NCBI GenBank assembly: GCA_000018565.1
Contig: CP000875.1
Coordinates: 2,867,199-2,931,198 of the forward strand
Source: Herpetosiphon aurantiacus DSM 785
GTDB taxonomy: Bacteria > Chloroflexota > Chloroflexia > Chloroflexales > Herpetosiphonaceae
Reading direction: 5' to 3'
DNA length: 64,000 nucleotides
Positions 45,472 through 55,847 of the stretch are shown in pieces. The notes beneath the pieces are model-generated. The model did not search any database. It saw only the letters and a program-made list of their open reading frames with translations, and was not told the DNA's origin. The first letter of the stretch is position 1. Each line of letters starts with the position of its first letter. The translations under genes were made by a program, and so were the position numbers.

Positions 45472-45557
45472 GTACGTTATATCTGATCGCAGCAATCGTA
45501 ACGCTGGGCTTAGTAATCTATCTGTTCTGGGCCTTGATGCAGCCTGAGGTGTTTTAA
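45468..45557 (+). CDS. kdpF: Potassium-transporting ATPase small subunit KdpF
   Basis: A 29-residue single-helix protein, MSTLYLIAAIVTLGL followed by VIYLFWALMQPEVF. The length, the Tyr/Leu/Ala-rich helix and the PEVF-like tail match KdpF, which stabilises the KdpFABC complex in the membrane. It ends immediately before the kdpA ATG at 45558 with no gap, and overlaps the preceding 30-residue gene by four bases. Confidence 0.88.
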   Translation: MSTLYLIAAIVTLGLVIYLFWALMQPEVF

Positions 45558-47297
45558 ATGATTAGCAATAGTGTGATCCAAATTGGGATCTTTTTGGTGG
45601 TGCTGATGGCCTGTGTTGTGCCACTAGGCCGCTATATGGCCAAAGTTTATGGCGAAAACCCACCACTTCAAGGTTTTTTCGGCCCAATTGAGCGTTTGAT
45701 CTATCGCTTGTTAGGCATCGACGCAAAGAGCGAAATGCATTGGAAGCATTATGCCCTAGCCTTGTTAGGATTCAATGCGATGGGCATGCTGTTGCTCTAT
45801 GGGTTGCAACGGATGCAGGCATGGCTCCCGCTCAATCCGCAACAATTACCAGCGGTAAGCGCCGATTCTGCCTTTAATACCGCAGCCAGCTTTGTAAGCA
45901 ACACCAATTGGCAGGGCTACGCTGGCGAAACCACAATGAGCTATCTAACTCAAATGTTGGGCCTGACGGTGCAGAATTTCGTCTCGGCTGCAACGGGTAT
46001 GGCTGTACTTATTGGCTTGATTCGTGGCATCGCTCGCCGATCCACCAGCACAATTGGCAATTTTTGGGTCGATCTGACGCGCTCGACCATCTATATTTTG
46101 TTGCCATTAGCCTTGGTGTTATCAGTTACCTTGGTTTCGCAAGGGGTTGTCCAGACATTTAGTCCATCCCAAACGGTTGAGTTAATCCAGCCAATCGTCA
46201 ATGCCGATGGCACGACGATCAGCCAACAAACGATTGCCCTAGGTCCAGCCGCTTCGCAAATTGCAATCAAGCAGCTTGGCACTAATGGCGGGGGATTTTT
46301 CAACGTCAATTCGGCGCATCCCTTGGAAAATCCAACGCCGTTGAGCAACTTTTTAGAATTACTCAGCATTCTGCTGATTCCAGCGGCATTGTGTTACACC
46401 TTTGGCCTGATGGTCGGCGATAAACGCCAAGGCTGGGCGATTCTGGCCACGATGACGATTATTTTGCTGGGCTTTACGGTCTTGGCGGTGAGCGCAGAAC
46501 AAGCAGGCAATCCGCTCTACCAAAAACTGGGCGTTGATGATCAAGCCTCGGCATTACAGGCTGGCGGCAATCTGGAAGGCAAAGAAACCCGCTTTGGCAT
46601 CGTCAACTCGGCTTTGTGGGCTACCGTAACCACTGCCGCCTCGAATGGCTCGGTCAATTCGATGCACGATTCGTATACACCGCTTGGCGGTTTGGCTCCG
46701 ATGGTGCTGATGCAACTAGGCGAGGTGGTTTTTGGCGGCGTTGGCTCAGGCCTGTATGGCATGCTGATTTTTGCAATTATCGCGGTGTTTGTGGCGGGCT
46801 TGATGGTTGGCCGCACGCCAGAATATTTGGGCAAGAAAATCGAAGCCTTTGAGATGAAAATGGCAGCGCTGATTATCTTGATTCCCTGTGTGATGACCTT
46901 GTTGATCACAGCAATTGCAGTGAGCAGCGAATCAGGCCGCGCTACCGTGTTCAATAGCGGCGCACATGGCTTCAGCGAGGTGCTGTATGCCGCCACTTCA
47001 GCCGCCAACAACAACGGTAGCGCCTTCGCTGGGCTTGGCGCAAACACCCCGTTTTATAACACATGGCTTGGGATTGCGATGTTGGTTTCGCGCTTTTGGC
47101 TGATTGTACCAACCTTGGCGATTGCTGGCTCGTTGGCTGGCAAAAAGCTGATTCCGCAAAGCGCCGGAACCTTGCCAACTCATACGCCGTTGTTTGTGAG
47201 CTTGTTGATTGGCGTGGTGTTAATTGTCGGGGCACTCACATTTATTCCAGCGCTGGCGCTTGGCCCAATCGTTGAACATTTATTGCTGAGTTTATAA
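45558..47297 (+). CDS. kdpA: Potassium-transporting ATPase subunit A (ion channel subunit)
   Basis: A membrane protein of 579 residues with about ten helices, belonging to the superfamily of K+ transporters. Its four selectivity-filter loops are visible: [40 protein letters not shown] and [13 protein letters not shown]. It takes K+ from outside and passes it to KdpB. The gene begins directly after kdpF and ends 10 bases before kdpB. Confidence 0.97.
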   Translation: MISNSVIQIGIFLVVLMACVVPLGRYMAKVYGENPPLQGFFGPIERLIYRLLGIDAKSEMHWKHYALALLGFNAMGMLLLYGLQRMQAWLPLNPQQLPAVSADSAFNTAASFVSNTNWQGYAGETTMSYLTQMLGLTVQNFVSAATGMAVLIGLIRGIARRSTSTIGNFWVDLTRSTIYILLPLALVLSVTLVSQGVVQTFSPSQTVELIQPIVNADGTTISQQTIALGPAASQIAIKQLGTNGGGFFNVNSAHPLENPTPLSNFLELLSILLIPAALCYTFGLMVGDKRQGWAILATMTIILLGFTVLAVSAEQAGNPLYQKLGVDDQASALQAGGNLEGKETRFGIVNSALWATVTTAASNGSVNSMHDSYTPLGGLAPMVLMQLGEVVFGGVGSGLYGMLIFAIIAVFVAGLMVGRTPEYLGKKIEAFEMKMAALIILIPCVMTLLITAIAVSSESGRATVFNSGAHGFSEVLYAATSAANNNGSAFAGLGANTPFYNTWLGIAMLVSRFWLIVPTLAIAGSLAGKKLIPQSAGTLPTHTPLFVSLLIGVVLIVGALTFIPALALGPIVEHLLLSL

Positions 47298-47307
47298 GGC
47301 GAGAACG

Positions 47308-49401
47308 ATGAATCATTCACTACCAAAAAACCGCTCACTATTTGATCGAGCGATTGTTGTGCCAGCGCTCAAAGCGGCTTTGCTCAAACTTAATCCACGC
47401 TTGCAGGTACGCAATCCAGTGATGTTTGTGGTCTTTATTGGCGCGATTTTTACCACAGGCTTATGGATTCAGGCGTTATTGGGCAGCGGCGAAACGTCAG
47501 CCAATTTTAGCTTGGCAATCGCTGGTTGGCTCTGGCTCACCCTATTATTTGCTAATTTTGCCGAAGCCATGGCCGAAGGTCGTGGCAAAGCTCAAGCCGA
47601 CACGCTACGTCAATCACGCCGCGATGTGCAGGCAGTTAAATTAAGTGGCCCACAATACAGCAGCAGCCAAACAATTGTTGCTGCTAGTGCCTTGCGCAAA
47701 GGTGATTACATTCTGGTCAGCGCTGGTGAAACAATCGCAGGCGATGGCGATGTGATTGAAGGCGTGGCGGCAGTCGATGAAAGCGCGATCACTGGCGAAA
47801 GCGCTCCGGTGATTCGCGAAAGTGGCGGTGATCGCTCGGCGGTTACTGGGGGCACGCGGGTGCTTTCCGATTGGCTAATTGTGCAAATTACTGCCAATCC
47901 AGGCGAAACCTTTCTCGACCGCATGATTGCTATGGTCGAAGGAGCCAAACGCCAAAAAACACCCAACGAGATCGCCTTGAACATTTTATTGACGGCCTTG
48001 ACGATCATCTTTTTGATGGCAACCGCGACGCTGCTACCATTTTCGATCTATAGCGTTGAGGCCGTCAAGGCGCTCGACTCAAGCAGCCAAGCCTTGCCAA
48101 TCACGGTCACTGCTTTGGTTGCCTTGCTGGTCTGCTTGATTCCAACCACAATTGGCGGTTTGCTCTCAGCAATCGGCATCGCAGGCATGGATCGCATGAT
48201 TCAAGCCAATGTGATCGCGATGTCGGGGCGGGCGGTCGAGGCTGCAGGTGATGTTGATGTGCTGTTGTTGGACAAAACGGGCACGATCACCTTGGGCAAT
48301 CGCCAAGCAACCAACTTTATGCCAGCTGCTGGCGTGGATATCAACGAATTTGCTGATGCCGCTCAATTGGCTTCGCTAGCCGACGAAACGCCTGAAGGTC
48401 GTTCGATTGTGTTGCTGGCTAACCAACGCTACAACATTGCCGAACGCCAAGCCAACCAGCTTGAGGCCGAATTTGTGGCCTTCACTGCCCAAACCCGCAT
48501 GAGTGGCATCAATATCGCTGGTCGCCAAATTCGCAAAGGTGCAGTTGATGCGATTGAACGTTATGTGCAAACCCAACAAGGCAATTTACCAAGCGATGTG
48601 CGAGCCAATGTTGAAACAATTGCCCGCGCTGGTGGTACGCCTTTGGTGGTTGCCGATGGCAAACGAGTTTTGGGCGTGATTCAACTCAAGGATATTGTTA
48701 AAGGTGGCATGAAAGAGCGCTTCGGCGAACTACGGCGCATGGGCATCAAAACCGTCATGATCACTGGTGATAATCCTTTGACCGCTGCGGCGATTGCTGC
48801 CGAAGCTGGAGTTGACGATTTCTTAGCCGAGGCCACGCCCGAAGCCAAACTCAGCTTAATTCGCGAGTATCAAGCTGGCGGGCGCTTGGTAGCGATGACT
48901 GGCGACGGCACCAACGATGCACCCGCCTTGGCGCAAGCCGATGTCGCCGTGGCGATGAATACGGGCACAAACGCCGCCAAAGAAGCGGGCAATATGGTCG
49001 ATCTCGACTCCAACCCAACTAAGTTGATCGAAGTGGTCAAGATTGGCAAGCAACTATTGATGACCCGTGGTGCACTGACGACATTTTCAATCGCCAACGA
49101 TATTGCTAAATATTTTGCAATTATTCCAGCGGCCTTTGCCAGCACCTACCCAGTGCTGAACCAACTCAACATCATGGGCTTGGCCTCACCTGAAAGCGCG
49201 ATTATCTCGGCGGTGATTTTCAATGCCTTGATTATTGTTTTTCTGATTCCCTTGGCTCTGCGCGGGGTGCGCTATCGGGCTGTCGCTGCTGCCCAGGCCT
49301 TGCGCAGCAATCTGCTGATTTACGGGCTTGGCGGCTTGATTGTGCCCTTCATCGGAATCAAACTGATTGATTTATTGTTGGTAGCCTTGGGTTTAGCCTA
49401 G
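47308..49401 (+). CDS. kdpB: Potassium-transporting P-type ATPase subunit B
   Basis: The energy-coupling subunit, 697 residues. Phosphorylated Asp is D322 in [13 protein letters not shown]. The A-domain loop is [15 protein letters not shown]; the Ser of TGES (S165) is the residue whose phosphorylation inhibits the E. coli pump. The P-domain has [15 protein letters not shown] and [23 protein letters not shown]. Membrane helices include the Pro-containing CLIPTTIGG segment. The length and all motifs are normal. A small unknown gene, not kdpC, follows after 9 bases. Confidence 0.97.
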   Translation: MNHSLPKNRSLFDRAIVVPALKAALLKLNPRLQVRNPVMFVVFIGAIFTTGLWIQALLGSGETSANFSLAIAGWLWLTLLFANFAEAMAEGRGKAQADTLRQSRRDVQAVKLSGPQYSSSQTIVAASALRKGDYILVSAGETIAGDGDVIEGVAAVDESAITGESAPVIRESGGDRSAVTGGTRVLSDWLIVQITANPGETFLDRMIAMVEGAKRQKTPNEIALNILLTALTIIFLMATATLLPFSIYSVEAVKALDSSSQALPITVTALVALLVCLIPTTIGGLLSAIGIAGMDRMIQANVIAMSGRAVEAAGDVDVLLLDKTGTITLGNRQATNFMPAAGVDINEFADAAQLASLADETPEGRSIVLLANQRYNIAERQANQLEAEFVAFTAQTRMSGINIAGRQIRKGAVDAIERYVQTQQGNLPSDVRANVETIARAGGTPLVVADGKRVLGVIQLKDIVKGGMKERFGELRRMGIKTVMITGDNPLTAAAIAAEAGVDDFLAEATPEAKLSLIREYQAGGRLVAMTGDGTNDAPALAQADVAVAMNTGTNAAKEAGNMVDLDSNPTKLIEVVKIGKQLLMTRGALTTFSIANDIAKYFAIIPAAFASTYPVLNQLNIMGLASPESAIISAVIFNALIIVFLIPLALRGVRYRAVAAAQALRSNLLIYGLGGLIVPFIGIKLIDLLLVALGLA

Positions 49402-49410
49402 GAGAAAATA

Positions 49411-49677
49411 ATGAAACGCCGCACAACTACTTGGGTTTGGCTCGATGCAATCTGCGCTGGCATGATTTTGACAATTGGCGAAATTGAAATTCTCCATTTG
49501 AGCCATGCCTTAACTACATTTTTATCAATTGGCGTATTAATTATCGGCTATGCTGCACTTGGGATGTGGGTTTGGCATCAAACTGCGACTAATCCCACCC
49601 AAGGCCATTTGCAATACATTCGCCGCGACCAACAAGCAACGACCTATCGATGGATTAGTGACGAGGAAGATCAATAA
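49411..49677 (+). CDS. Two-helix membrane protein of unknown function inside the kdp operon
   Basis: A protein of 88 residues with a basic start ([10 protein letters not shown]), two predicted helices (~9-30, [18 protein letters not shown]; ~33-55, [19 protein letters not shown]) and a polar C-terminal tail of ~30 residues ([23 protein letters not shown]). It lies 9 bases after kdpB, and its stop overlaps the kdpC ATG by one base (TAATG), so it is embedded in the operon and translationally coupled to kdpC. Standard Kdp operons have nothing here. It may be an accessory or regulatory subunit of the pump. I do not recognise the family. Confidence 0.8.
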   Translation: MKRRTTTWVWLDAICAGMILTIGEIEILHLSHALTTFLSIGVLIIGYAALGMWVWHQTATNPTQGHLQYIRRDQQATTYRWISDEEDQ

Positions 49678-50258
49678 TGCGTACATTTTTTCGCCCAGCC
49701 TTGGCTGCGATCATCATATTCAGTGTTTTGACTGGAGTTATTTACCCAGCTTTAGTTACCGTGATTGCGCAAGTAACTTTTCCGGGCCAAGCTAATGGTA
49801 GCCTGATTGAGCAAGCAGGCCAGCAACGTGGCTCTAGCTTAATTGGTCAACAATTTGATCAGCCGGAATATTTTTGGGGTCGGCTTTCGGCAACTGGCCC
49901 AGTGCCCTACAATGCAGCAGCCTCAAGCGGCTCAAATTATGGCCCACTCAATCCAGCCTTAGCCGAAGCAGTTCAAGCCCGAATTGATGCGCTCAAGGCC
50001 GCCGATCCCAGCAATCAGTTGCCAATCCCTGTTGATTTGGTCACCGCCTCGGCCAGCGGGCTTGATCCCGAAATTTCGCCAGCTGCGGCAAATTACCAAG
50101 TGCAACGAGTCGCCGCTGCCCGCGGCTTGGCGGTCGAGCAAGTCCAACAGTTGGTTGAGCAGCATACAAGCCAGCGCACCTTAGGGGTTTTAGGCGAGCC
50201 ACGAGTAAATGTGCTGCAATTAAATATCGCACTCGATCAAATTAAATCGCTTGATTAA
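49677..50258 (+). CDS. kdpC: Potassium-transporting ATPase subunit C
   Basis: A protein of 193 residues, normal for KdpC. One N-terminal helix ([20 protein letters not shown]) anchors a soluble domain with the family words [30 protein letters not shown]-like [32 protein letters not shown] and [17 protein letters not shown]. KdpC acts as a chaperone-like subunit that raises the pump's ATP affinity. It is the last kdp gene; a palindromic repeat follows. Confidence 0.96.
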   Translation: MRTFFRPALAAIIIFSVLTGVIYPALVTVIAQVTFPGQANGSLIEQAGQQRGSSLIGQQFDQPEYFWGRLSATGPVPYNAAASSGSNYGPLNPALAEAVQARIDALKAADPSNQLPIPVDLVTASASGLDPEISPAAANYQVQRVAAARGLAVEQVQQLVEQHTSQRTLGVLGEPRVNVLQLNIALDQIKSLD

Positions 50259-50270
50259 CGGTAATAATTG

Positions 50271-50379
50271 TGCCCTGACCCCCTCGCCCACTGCGGCGGG
50301 CGAGGGGAGCTTCAGCCGTCATGATGGAGGGATTCCCCCTCGCCTCGCGTGCGGGAGAGGGGGTCAGGGGGTGAGGGCA
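50271..50379. repeat. GC-rich double-hairpin dispersed repeat
   Basis: CCCCTCGCCC (50280-50289) pairs with GGGCGAGGGG (50298-50307). A second stem joins CCCCCTC near 50335 with GAGGGGG near 50356. The outer arms TGCCCTGACCCCCTC and GAGGGGGTCAGGG are also complementary. The right half is the reverse complement of the element at 6607-6652. It fills the gap between the convergent kdpC and TPR genes, so it may end transcription from both sides. Confidence 0.7.
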
Positions 50380-50384
50380 TGGAT

Positions 50385-53300
50385 TTAGCGTTGCAGCGAA
50401 TCAAGCAAACCCTCAATCCGTTGTTGAACCTTTGGCTCACGAGTGCTAGCCAAAGCTTGGGTTAATTTTTGAATCGCTTCAGGAATTTGGCCAACCTCGA
50501 TATATGCCGAGCCTTGAGCTTCAAGCAATACCGTCCGCTCCTCAGGGTTGGCTTGATGTTGCTCAATCGCAATATCAATTAATGTAATCGATTCGCTCTC
50601 AAATTGGGCAATTCGTGCCCATTCGGCTTCGCTGCATGGATTGGCTTTACAACGGGCTAACTCAGTTAATGCCCAATTATGATAAGCCAGCGCCTGAAGG
50701 CGTGCATCATATTGGCGGCTATTGACAATCGCTGTATATTGCTGACTAGCTTCTTCCCAATCGCTGTTTTGACTCGCCAAGACGGCTTCTTCTAAAACCA
50801 TGGGTCGTTCAAACATCGCAGTGGTTTGAGCTGCCTCGCGTAAACGATCGTCAGCTGCCGCCGCTTCGTTGCCCTGCACAGTATAGGCATAGGAGCGAGC
50901 ATGATAGAACTCGCGCCACACCGTTTCACGAACAATCAACATTGCTGCCAGCAACAAACCAAAACCAACAATTGTCACCCCAGCTCGCCAACGACGATCT
51001 CGGCCACGTCGCACGCCCAGTTGATAAATACCTTCGCTAAAAACATAGACCCCAGCAATAAACAGCGACACACTGAAAATCGGCACGCGCACAATTGAGC
51101 CATCGGTGATGATAAACAGCACCATCACAATCAACCCAATTGTCGCCGCCAACGCTGGCAAACGCTCATCTAAAGCAAATTCGTTATCCAGCCGTAATGG
51201 GCGAATCACGGTCCAGAAAATTGTTGGGCCAATTAGCAAAATACCGCTAAATGCCAACAATTGGAGCACTGAATAGAACGTCGCTGGCAAAAACTCAGCA
51301 ATATTGGGAATCCAGCCATTGACGCTGGTGATCAGCAGAATCAGCAACACCGTGCCAACCCCAATCACCGAACCCCAAACACTGCGCAGCAAGCTAATAT
51401 CAGCGCTCAGATAGCGAATCGTTGCGCCTGCTTCACTCGCCCGTTTATCAATCAGGTACAGCAAGGTATTGTACCAACCAGTAATTCCATCAATTCGGAG
51501 TAACGGCTGCATCGTCGAGCGCACAAAACTGCGCGAAAATACCATCAATGGGCGTTTCCAAACCCGCCGATCAGCAGTGATGATTTCGGTCACATCTTTC
51601 CATTTGATTCGATGCGATTCTTGGCCATATTGATCTTGATGAATCAGCTCATTGGGGGTGATGATATGCACAATTGGCTGATTATTACGCAACTGATTCA
51701 TCGGCATGCGCCACAGCACAATCAAGCCCAGCACACTATAGCCAATCCCCGTCAATACCAACATCGTTAATGGCGCGATAATCAGCCGATACCATGGAAA
51801 AACATAGACATCGGGCGCTGGCAAAACCAAATTGCTGCTCGATTGAATGATCGTTTGGGCCTGAAGCGTTGGCGCAACGATCGCAGCAAACACCAAAATC
51901 AACGGAATCAACAGAGTTTGGCCAACTTGCAAATAGGGCAAGAGGAAGCGCGGAAAGCGTGCGACAAAGCGTTGGGTTGGCTCATCACGCAGAATTTCGC
52001 CAATTTCGCTGGGGTAGCTTAATTCCGAGCGCCGCCAACTGCGTAATTCATATAAAATCCGTTCGCGGCTAAGCACCGAGCCAATACCACGCGCACGGGT
52101 CAAACCTTCTTTGTAGGCAGCTAAGGCTGCTTCAGCCTGACCTGATTCTTGTAAGGCACGGCCTAGCGTGGTCAAAGCTCGTGATTCCCAACGCCCATCA
52201 TCAACCGCCCGAAATACAGTCAAGGCTTGATTCACAACTTCAATTGCTTGAGCATAATCTTGTTTGGCGATTAATGCACGGGCAAAGGTTACCTGAACCC
52301 GAGCTTTACGATAAGGTTCCTCGCAGCCAGGTCGTGCCAAACTTTGCTGCGCCAAAGCAATTGCTTCATCAACACTGCCAAACAACACATCAATATCGAT
52401 CAAACGCATCTCGCAGCGAATCATATTGACTTGATCGTTCTGCTGGCGGAAGATCGTATACGCCGCCATGGTTTGGTCACGCGAGGCACGGAAAATTCGC
52501 GCTAGTAGCCAATTTTGGTAGCGCAGCAAAATCACGGGCTTCGGCACAGCCGCACCTAAACGCCGCAAAATGCTCACCAAAATAAACATCGGAATGATTG
52601 CAATTGACTGGAACAGTTTGGCAAAGGCTCGCGCAATCGGATATTTCTGAATTTGTGGTTGATGCCAGCCACCTGAGCTAATCGCAATTTCATTATAGGC
52701 ATCGGCAATTCCAAGGTGCGCTTCGGCCTGCTGAGCTGGCTCGATTTTGGGAGTTGCCAAGGCTTTTTGATACGACAAGATCGAAGCCGACCATTTGCCC
52801 GCCTCAACTTGCACATCGCCGAGGCTGATTGCTACCAAAACCTGCAACTCAGAGTCAAGATCATCGCGCTTGAGCAAAATTTCAAAGCAACTAATCGCCT
52901 CGTCAAGCCGCACCATGGCAAAATTCATCTTGCCGCGATAATACAGCAGCCAATCGCGCACCAACGGGGCAAGAATATTGCTTTGCTCTTCGGCGGCCAA
53001 CAAAATTGCCTCGGCCTCAGCCATGCGATGGGCAGTAAAAGCGCCCTCGAACAAATTGCGAAAGCGCAACAAAGCTCGTTCAACCCGCGCCGCGACGACT
53101 GCCTGAGTCAAGAGCCAAGGATTATTATCATCTTGTTTTTGATGCTTAACGCTGGTTGTCGAGGCGAGAAGCAAATCGTAGGTGACAATTTCCCGTAGCC
53201 ACGTCGCACGATTATCAGCCATGGTCGAACCCATGCGCCGCTCGAAATAGCGATACAAACGCTGCTGAATCGGGTGCAAATCATCGGGGCGCAGCCGCCA

Positions 53301-53648
53301 ATCTTCCAACAAATATTGGCGCACATCGTCGATATAGGCATAACGGCCATCGCCAACTTGGCGCACAAAACTATATTCGATCACTTGCTGGAGAATTTTG
53401 GCATTATTGCCATCCTCGCGTTCGCGCAGCACCGCCAAAATTTCTTCATCAAACCAGCGCGGAATCGCACAACGGCGCATCACCTCGGCCTGACCAGGCT
53501 TCATGCTTTCAAGAATTTGGGTGATCGAGAGTTGCAAGGCATTGCTGACGGTTGGCATAATCGGCGTGCCACAGCGCGGACAAAATAGGGTAGTAGGGCG
53601 CAAGACAGTTTCGCATGTAGGACATTGATGCGTTTCAGAGCCAGTCAT
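50385..53648 (-). CDS. Zinc-ribbon, winged-helix-like, TPR and membrane protein (partner of the upstream ATPase)
   Basis: A protein of 1087 residues. Residues ~8-32 are a zinc ribbon with two CxxC pairs (CPTCETVL, FCPRCGTP). Residues ~40-150 look like the winged-helix segment that follows STAND ATPases (ITQILESMKPGQAEVMRRCAI, YIDDVRQYLLEDWRL). TPR-like repeats run to ~560, then two blocks of membrane helices (~580-660 and ~755-890) around a soluble PH-like part (IVHIITPNELIHQDQYG), and a further TPR stretch ends the chain. I cannot name the family. GGAGG precedes two adjacent ATGs; 53648 gives the better spacing. Its start overlaps the end of the ATPase gene by 14 bases, which ties the two products together. 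Confidence 0.75.
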   Translation of the reverse strand: MTGSETHQCPTCETVLRPTTLFCPRCGTPIMPTVSNALQLSITQILESMKPGQAEVMRRCAIPRWFDEEILAVLREREDGNNAKILQQVIEYSFVRQVGDGRYAYIDDVRQYLLEDWRLRPDDLHPIQQRLYRYFERRMGSTMADNRATWLREIVTYDLLLASTTSVKHQKQDDNNPWLLTQAVVAARVERALLRFRNLFEGAFTAHRMAEAEAILLAAEEQSNILAPLVRDWLLYYRGKMNFAMVRLDEAISCFEILLKRDDLDSELQVLVAISLGDVQVEAGKWSASILSYQKALATPKIEPAQQAEAHLGIADAYNEIAISSGGWHQPQIQKYPIARAFAKLFQSIAIIPMFILVSILRRLGAAVPKPVILLRYQNWLLARIFRASRDQTMAAYTIFRQQNDQVNMIRCEMRLIDIDVLFGSVDEAIALAQQSLARPGCEEPYRKARVQVTFARALIAKQDYAQAIEVVNQALTVFRAVDDGRWESRALTTLGRALQESGQAEAALAAYKEGLTRARGIGSVLSRERILYELRSWRRSELSYPSEIGEILRDEPTQRFVARFPRFLLPYLQVGQTLLIPLILVFAAIVAPTLQAQTIIQSSSNLVLPAPDVYVFPWYRLIIAPLTMLVLTGIGYSVLGLIVLWRMPMNQLRNNQPIVHIITPNELIHQDQYGQESHRIKWKDVTEIITADRRVWKRPLMVFSRSFVRSTMQPLLRIDGITGWYNTLLYLIDKRASEAGATIRYLSADISLLRSVWGSVIGVGTVLLILLITSVNGWIPNIAEFLPATFYSVLQLLAFSGILLIGPTIFWTVIRPLRLDNEFALDERLPALAATIGLIVMVLFIITDGSIVRVPIFSVSLFIAGVYVFSEGIYQLGVRRGRDRRWRAGVTIVGFGLLLAAMLIVRETVWREFYHARSYAYTVQGNEAAAADDRLREAAQTTAMFERPMVLEEAVLASQNSDWEEASQQYTAIVNSRQYDARLQALAYHNWALTELARCKANPCSEAEWARIAQFESESITLIDIAIEQHQANPEERTVLLEAQGSAYIEVGQIPEAIQKLTQALASTREPKVQQRIEGLLDSLQR

Positions 53649-54531
53649 CATCGCCTCCACTATCTTGTGAGCGTAGGATATTATCAGCCAACATCGCGAG
53701 CAGTTGGGGTTGTCCGGTGCTACCTTGAAAGAGCGCTTTAATTACATTTGGATCATCGATAAGGCCGCGCCGCTGAACCAAATATTCCTTAACATACGGT
53801 TCAGAAAAGAGATCCAGCCCAGTTCGCGCAATCATCCGATCCCACTGATTATCGAGTTTGGGCACCGAACGCCCAGCAATCACCACTACCACATTTTGAA
53901 TCAAGCCATCGCGCACCCGCGGCAAAAGATGGCCCATGAGCCAAGCTTCAGCTTCGACCGTGACTTTATCATAGGTATCAAAGAAAAAACAGAGTGGGCC
54001 TTGGGCCGCCAAAGCGGTTAAACATTCAAAAAACGCCAAGGTCAAGCGATCTTGCAAGGCCTGGCGCACAACCGCATTATCAGCATTAATCACAAACGAA
54101 TTATCTTTGATCACATTGCCAGCAACTACCTCGCCAACATTCACATTCGAGCCTGAGAACGTATTGCCCTGGCCCAAGAGATTGTTGATGGCATTGGTGT
54201 TGGCCGTGCCCGTTTCGATCCGCACGGTTGGCTGAGTTACTTCGTTGAGTGCTTGGGTAAATTGATTAAACGCCGCTGGCCCCAAACCATCGCGGGCACG
54301 GCGCAACATCGCCAAATAATCATAAACAACACTATCGGCAAAATCAATTTCAGTATTCGGAATGCCCCGCCGCTGACATTCAGCTCGCATAAATTCGACA
54401 GTCCACGATTTACCCAACCCACCGCCAGCCTCAATCATCATGATGCGTTTGGGCGTTTCGCCTTGCACCATCTTCACAAAGCCAGCAGTTTGTTTTTCGC
54501 GGTTTACAAATAGTTTGTCGATACTCTGCAT
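53635..54531 (-). CDS. AAA/STAND-like ATPase, stand-alone
   Basis: A protein of 298 residues starting MQSIDKLFVNREKQTAGF. Walker A is EAGGGLGKSW (~36-45), Walker B CFFFDTYDK (~190), and a later strand VVVVIAGRSVP fits sensor 1. Between them (~120-150) is an unusual Gly/Asn/Val-rich insert, GNTFSGSNVNVGEVVAGNVI, like the short beta-repeat linkers found in some bacterial STAND/effector proteins. It ends STGQPQLLAMLADNILRSQ, where a STAND protein would normally go on to a winged helix. That part instead begins the overlapping next gene. The ribosome site is weak. The pair probably works as one switch; the signal and output are unknown. Confidence 0.8.
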   Translation of the reverse strand: MQSIDKLFVNREKQTAGFVKMVQGETPKRIMMIEAGGGLGKSWTVEFMRAECQRRGIPNTEIDFADSVVYDYLAMLRRARDGLGPAAFNQFTQALNEVTQPTVRIETGTANTNAINNLLGQGNTFSGSNVNVGEVVAGNVIKDNSFVINADNAVVRQALQDRLTLAFFECLTALAAQGPLCFFFDTYDKVTVEAEAWLMGHLLPRVRDGLIQNVVVVIAGRSVPKLDNQWDRMIARTGLDLFSEPYVKEYLVQRRGLIDDPNVIKALFQGSTGQPQLLAMLADNILRSQDSGGDDDWL

Positions 54532-54551
54532 AGGCGTTGCTCAACACTCCA

Positions 54552-54589
54552 TTCAAGCCTGCGCCTGCCTCAACCGACGCAGGCTTGAA
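54552..54589 (-). terminator. 12-bp hairpin between oxidase and ATPase genes
   Basis: TTCAAGCCTGCG (54552-54563) pairs perfectly with CGCAGGCTTGAA (54578-54589). It lies just past the stop of the leftward oxidase gene. No T-run follows on that strand, so termination efficiency is doubtful. Confidence 0.5.
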
Positions 54590-54595
54590 ACACCC

Positions 54596-55753
54596 CTAGA
54601 TTACATTGCGCTCAGCGTGTAGTTCGCCAGCAGCAAAGCGTTCGATTCGCAGCTCGTCAATCTCGATTGAGTGAGCGCGGCCATCAAGAATTTCTTCGGC
54701 AATCAGCAAACCAGTCGCGGGCGCATGCATCACGCCATGGCCGCTAAATCCGGCGGCATTCAGCCAATTAGGGCAATTGGGCATCCGGCCTAAAATAGGT
54801 AGGTGGTCGGGCGTAATTTCATACGAGCCAGCCCACGATTGGCGCTCGGAAAGCCCCGCCCGCTCCAAAATTGGAAAACGATTGAGCATGGCTTCCAAGA
54901 CCGTATCCAGCCAATCCCAATCGACCGTTGTATCGTGTGATGATGGCTCGTTGAGATTACTCAAGCCCATCAGCACCGTCTCTTGCTCTTTGCGAATATA
55001 GGCTCCCGTGCCAACATCAATTGTTAGCGGAATATCCTTGGGCAAGGCCGGAAATGGATCGGAAACATAGATGCAGCGGCGATACGGCTTGATCGGAATC
55101 TCGAAGCCAGCGGTTTTGCCAACCTCGCCAGCATAAGGGCCAGCAGCATTGACCACATACTTGCAATGAATCGTGCCTTGGGGTGTTTGCACCCCAACCA
55201 CCTGATCATCGGCAAATTCAAAGCCCAACGCCGGAGCATCGCGTAAAACCTTCACGCCCAACTCTCGGGCTTTGTTCAAATAGCCCATTGCAATGCCATG
55301 CGGGTCAACAAAGCCATCTTCGGCACAATAGGTTGCGCCAACGATATCGCTAATATTTAATTCGGGAATATAGCCAGCGGCCTGTTCTGGCGTAAGCACC
55401 TGCACTGGTACATTTAAGCTACGTTGCAATTCGAGCACCGCTTGGTAGGCTTGCCAGGTAGCGGAATCATTAAACAAAAAGAGATAGCCATGTTGATGTA
55501 ATTCGGCATGGCCGCCAATTTCTTCGGTAAAATGTTTGTAGCGTTCGATGCTATATTGGGAAAGTAAGATATTGGTGCGTGATGAGAACTGATGGCGAAC
55601 CCCAGCCGCAGAACGAGCAGTCGAGCCAGTAACCTCAACCGCCTCTTTTTCTAACACCACTACCTCGGTACAGCCCCGCGCAGCAAGATGGTAGGCAACA
55701 GAAGCCCCAATGATGCCTGCCCCAATAACGACAACCTGTGCTTGGTGAACCAT
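54596..55753 (-). CDS. FAD-dependent oxidoreductase of the DAO family (glycine/sarcosine oxidase-like)
   Basis: A cytoplasmic flavoenzyme of 385 residues. The FAD Rossmann motif is VVVIGAGIIGASVAYHLA (8-25) with the second-strand Glu in VVLEKE. SAAGVRHQFSSRTN and the C-terminal flavin loop GFSGHGVMHAPATGLLIAE are typical of sarcosine oxidase beta, glycine oxidase and related enzymes. The substrate is an N-methyl or D-amino acid, which cannot be told from sequence. AAGGAG lies 10 bases before the ATG, a rather long spacing. It is on the same strand as the genes on both sides but separated from them by ~65-95 bp. Confidence 0.9.
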   Translation of the reverse strand: MVHQAQVVVIGAGIIGASVAYHLAARGCTEVVVLEKEAVEVTGSTARSAAGVRHQFSSRTNILLSQYSIERYKHFTEEIGGHAELHQHGYLFLFNDSATWQAYQAVLELQRSLNVPVQVLTPEQAAGYIPELNISDIVGATYCAEDGFVDPHGIAMGYLNKARELGVKVLRDAPALGFEFADDQVVGVQTPQGTIHCKYVVNAAGPYAGEVGKTAGFEIPIKPYRRCIYVSDPFPALPKDIPLTIDVGTGAYIRKEQETVLMGLSNLNEPSSHDTTVDWDWLDTVLEAMLNRFPILERAGLSERQSWAGSYEITPDHLPILGRMPNCPNWLNAAGFSGHGVMHAPATGLLIAEEILDGRAHSIEIDELRIERFAAGELHAERNVI

Positions 55754-55847
55754 TCCGAACGATCTCCTTTGATGTGCAATGATGTTTGCACTATTGTACC
55801 AAAGGATGCTATGGCGTGGCGGCTGATTTTAGCCCAAAATGGCTGTA

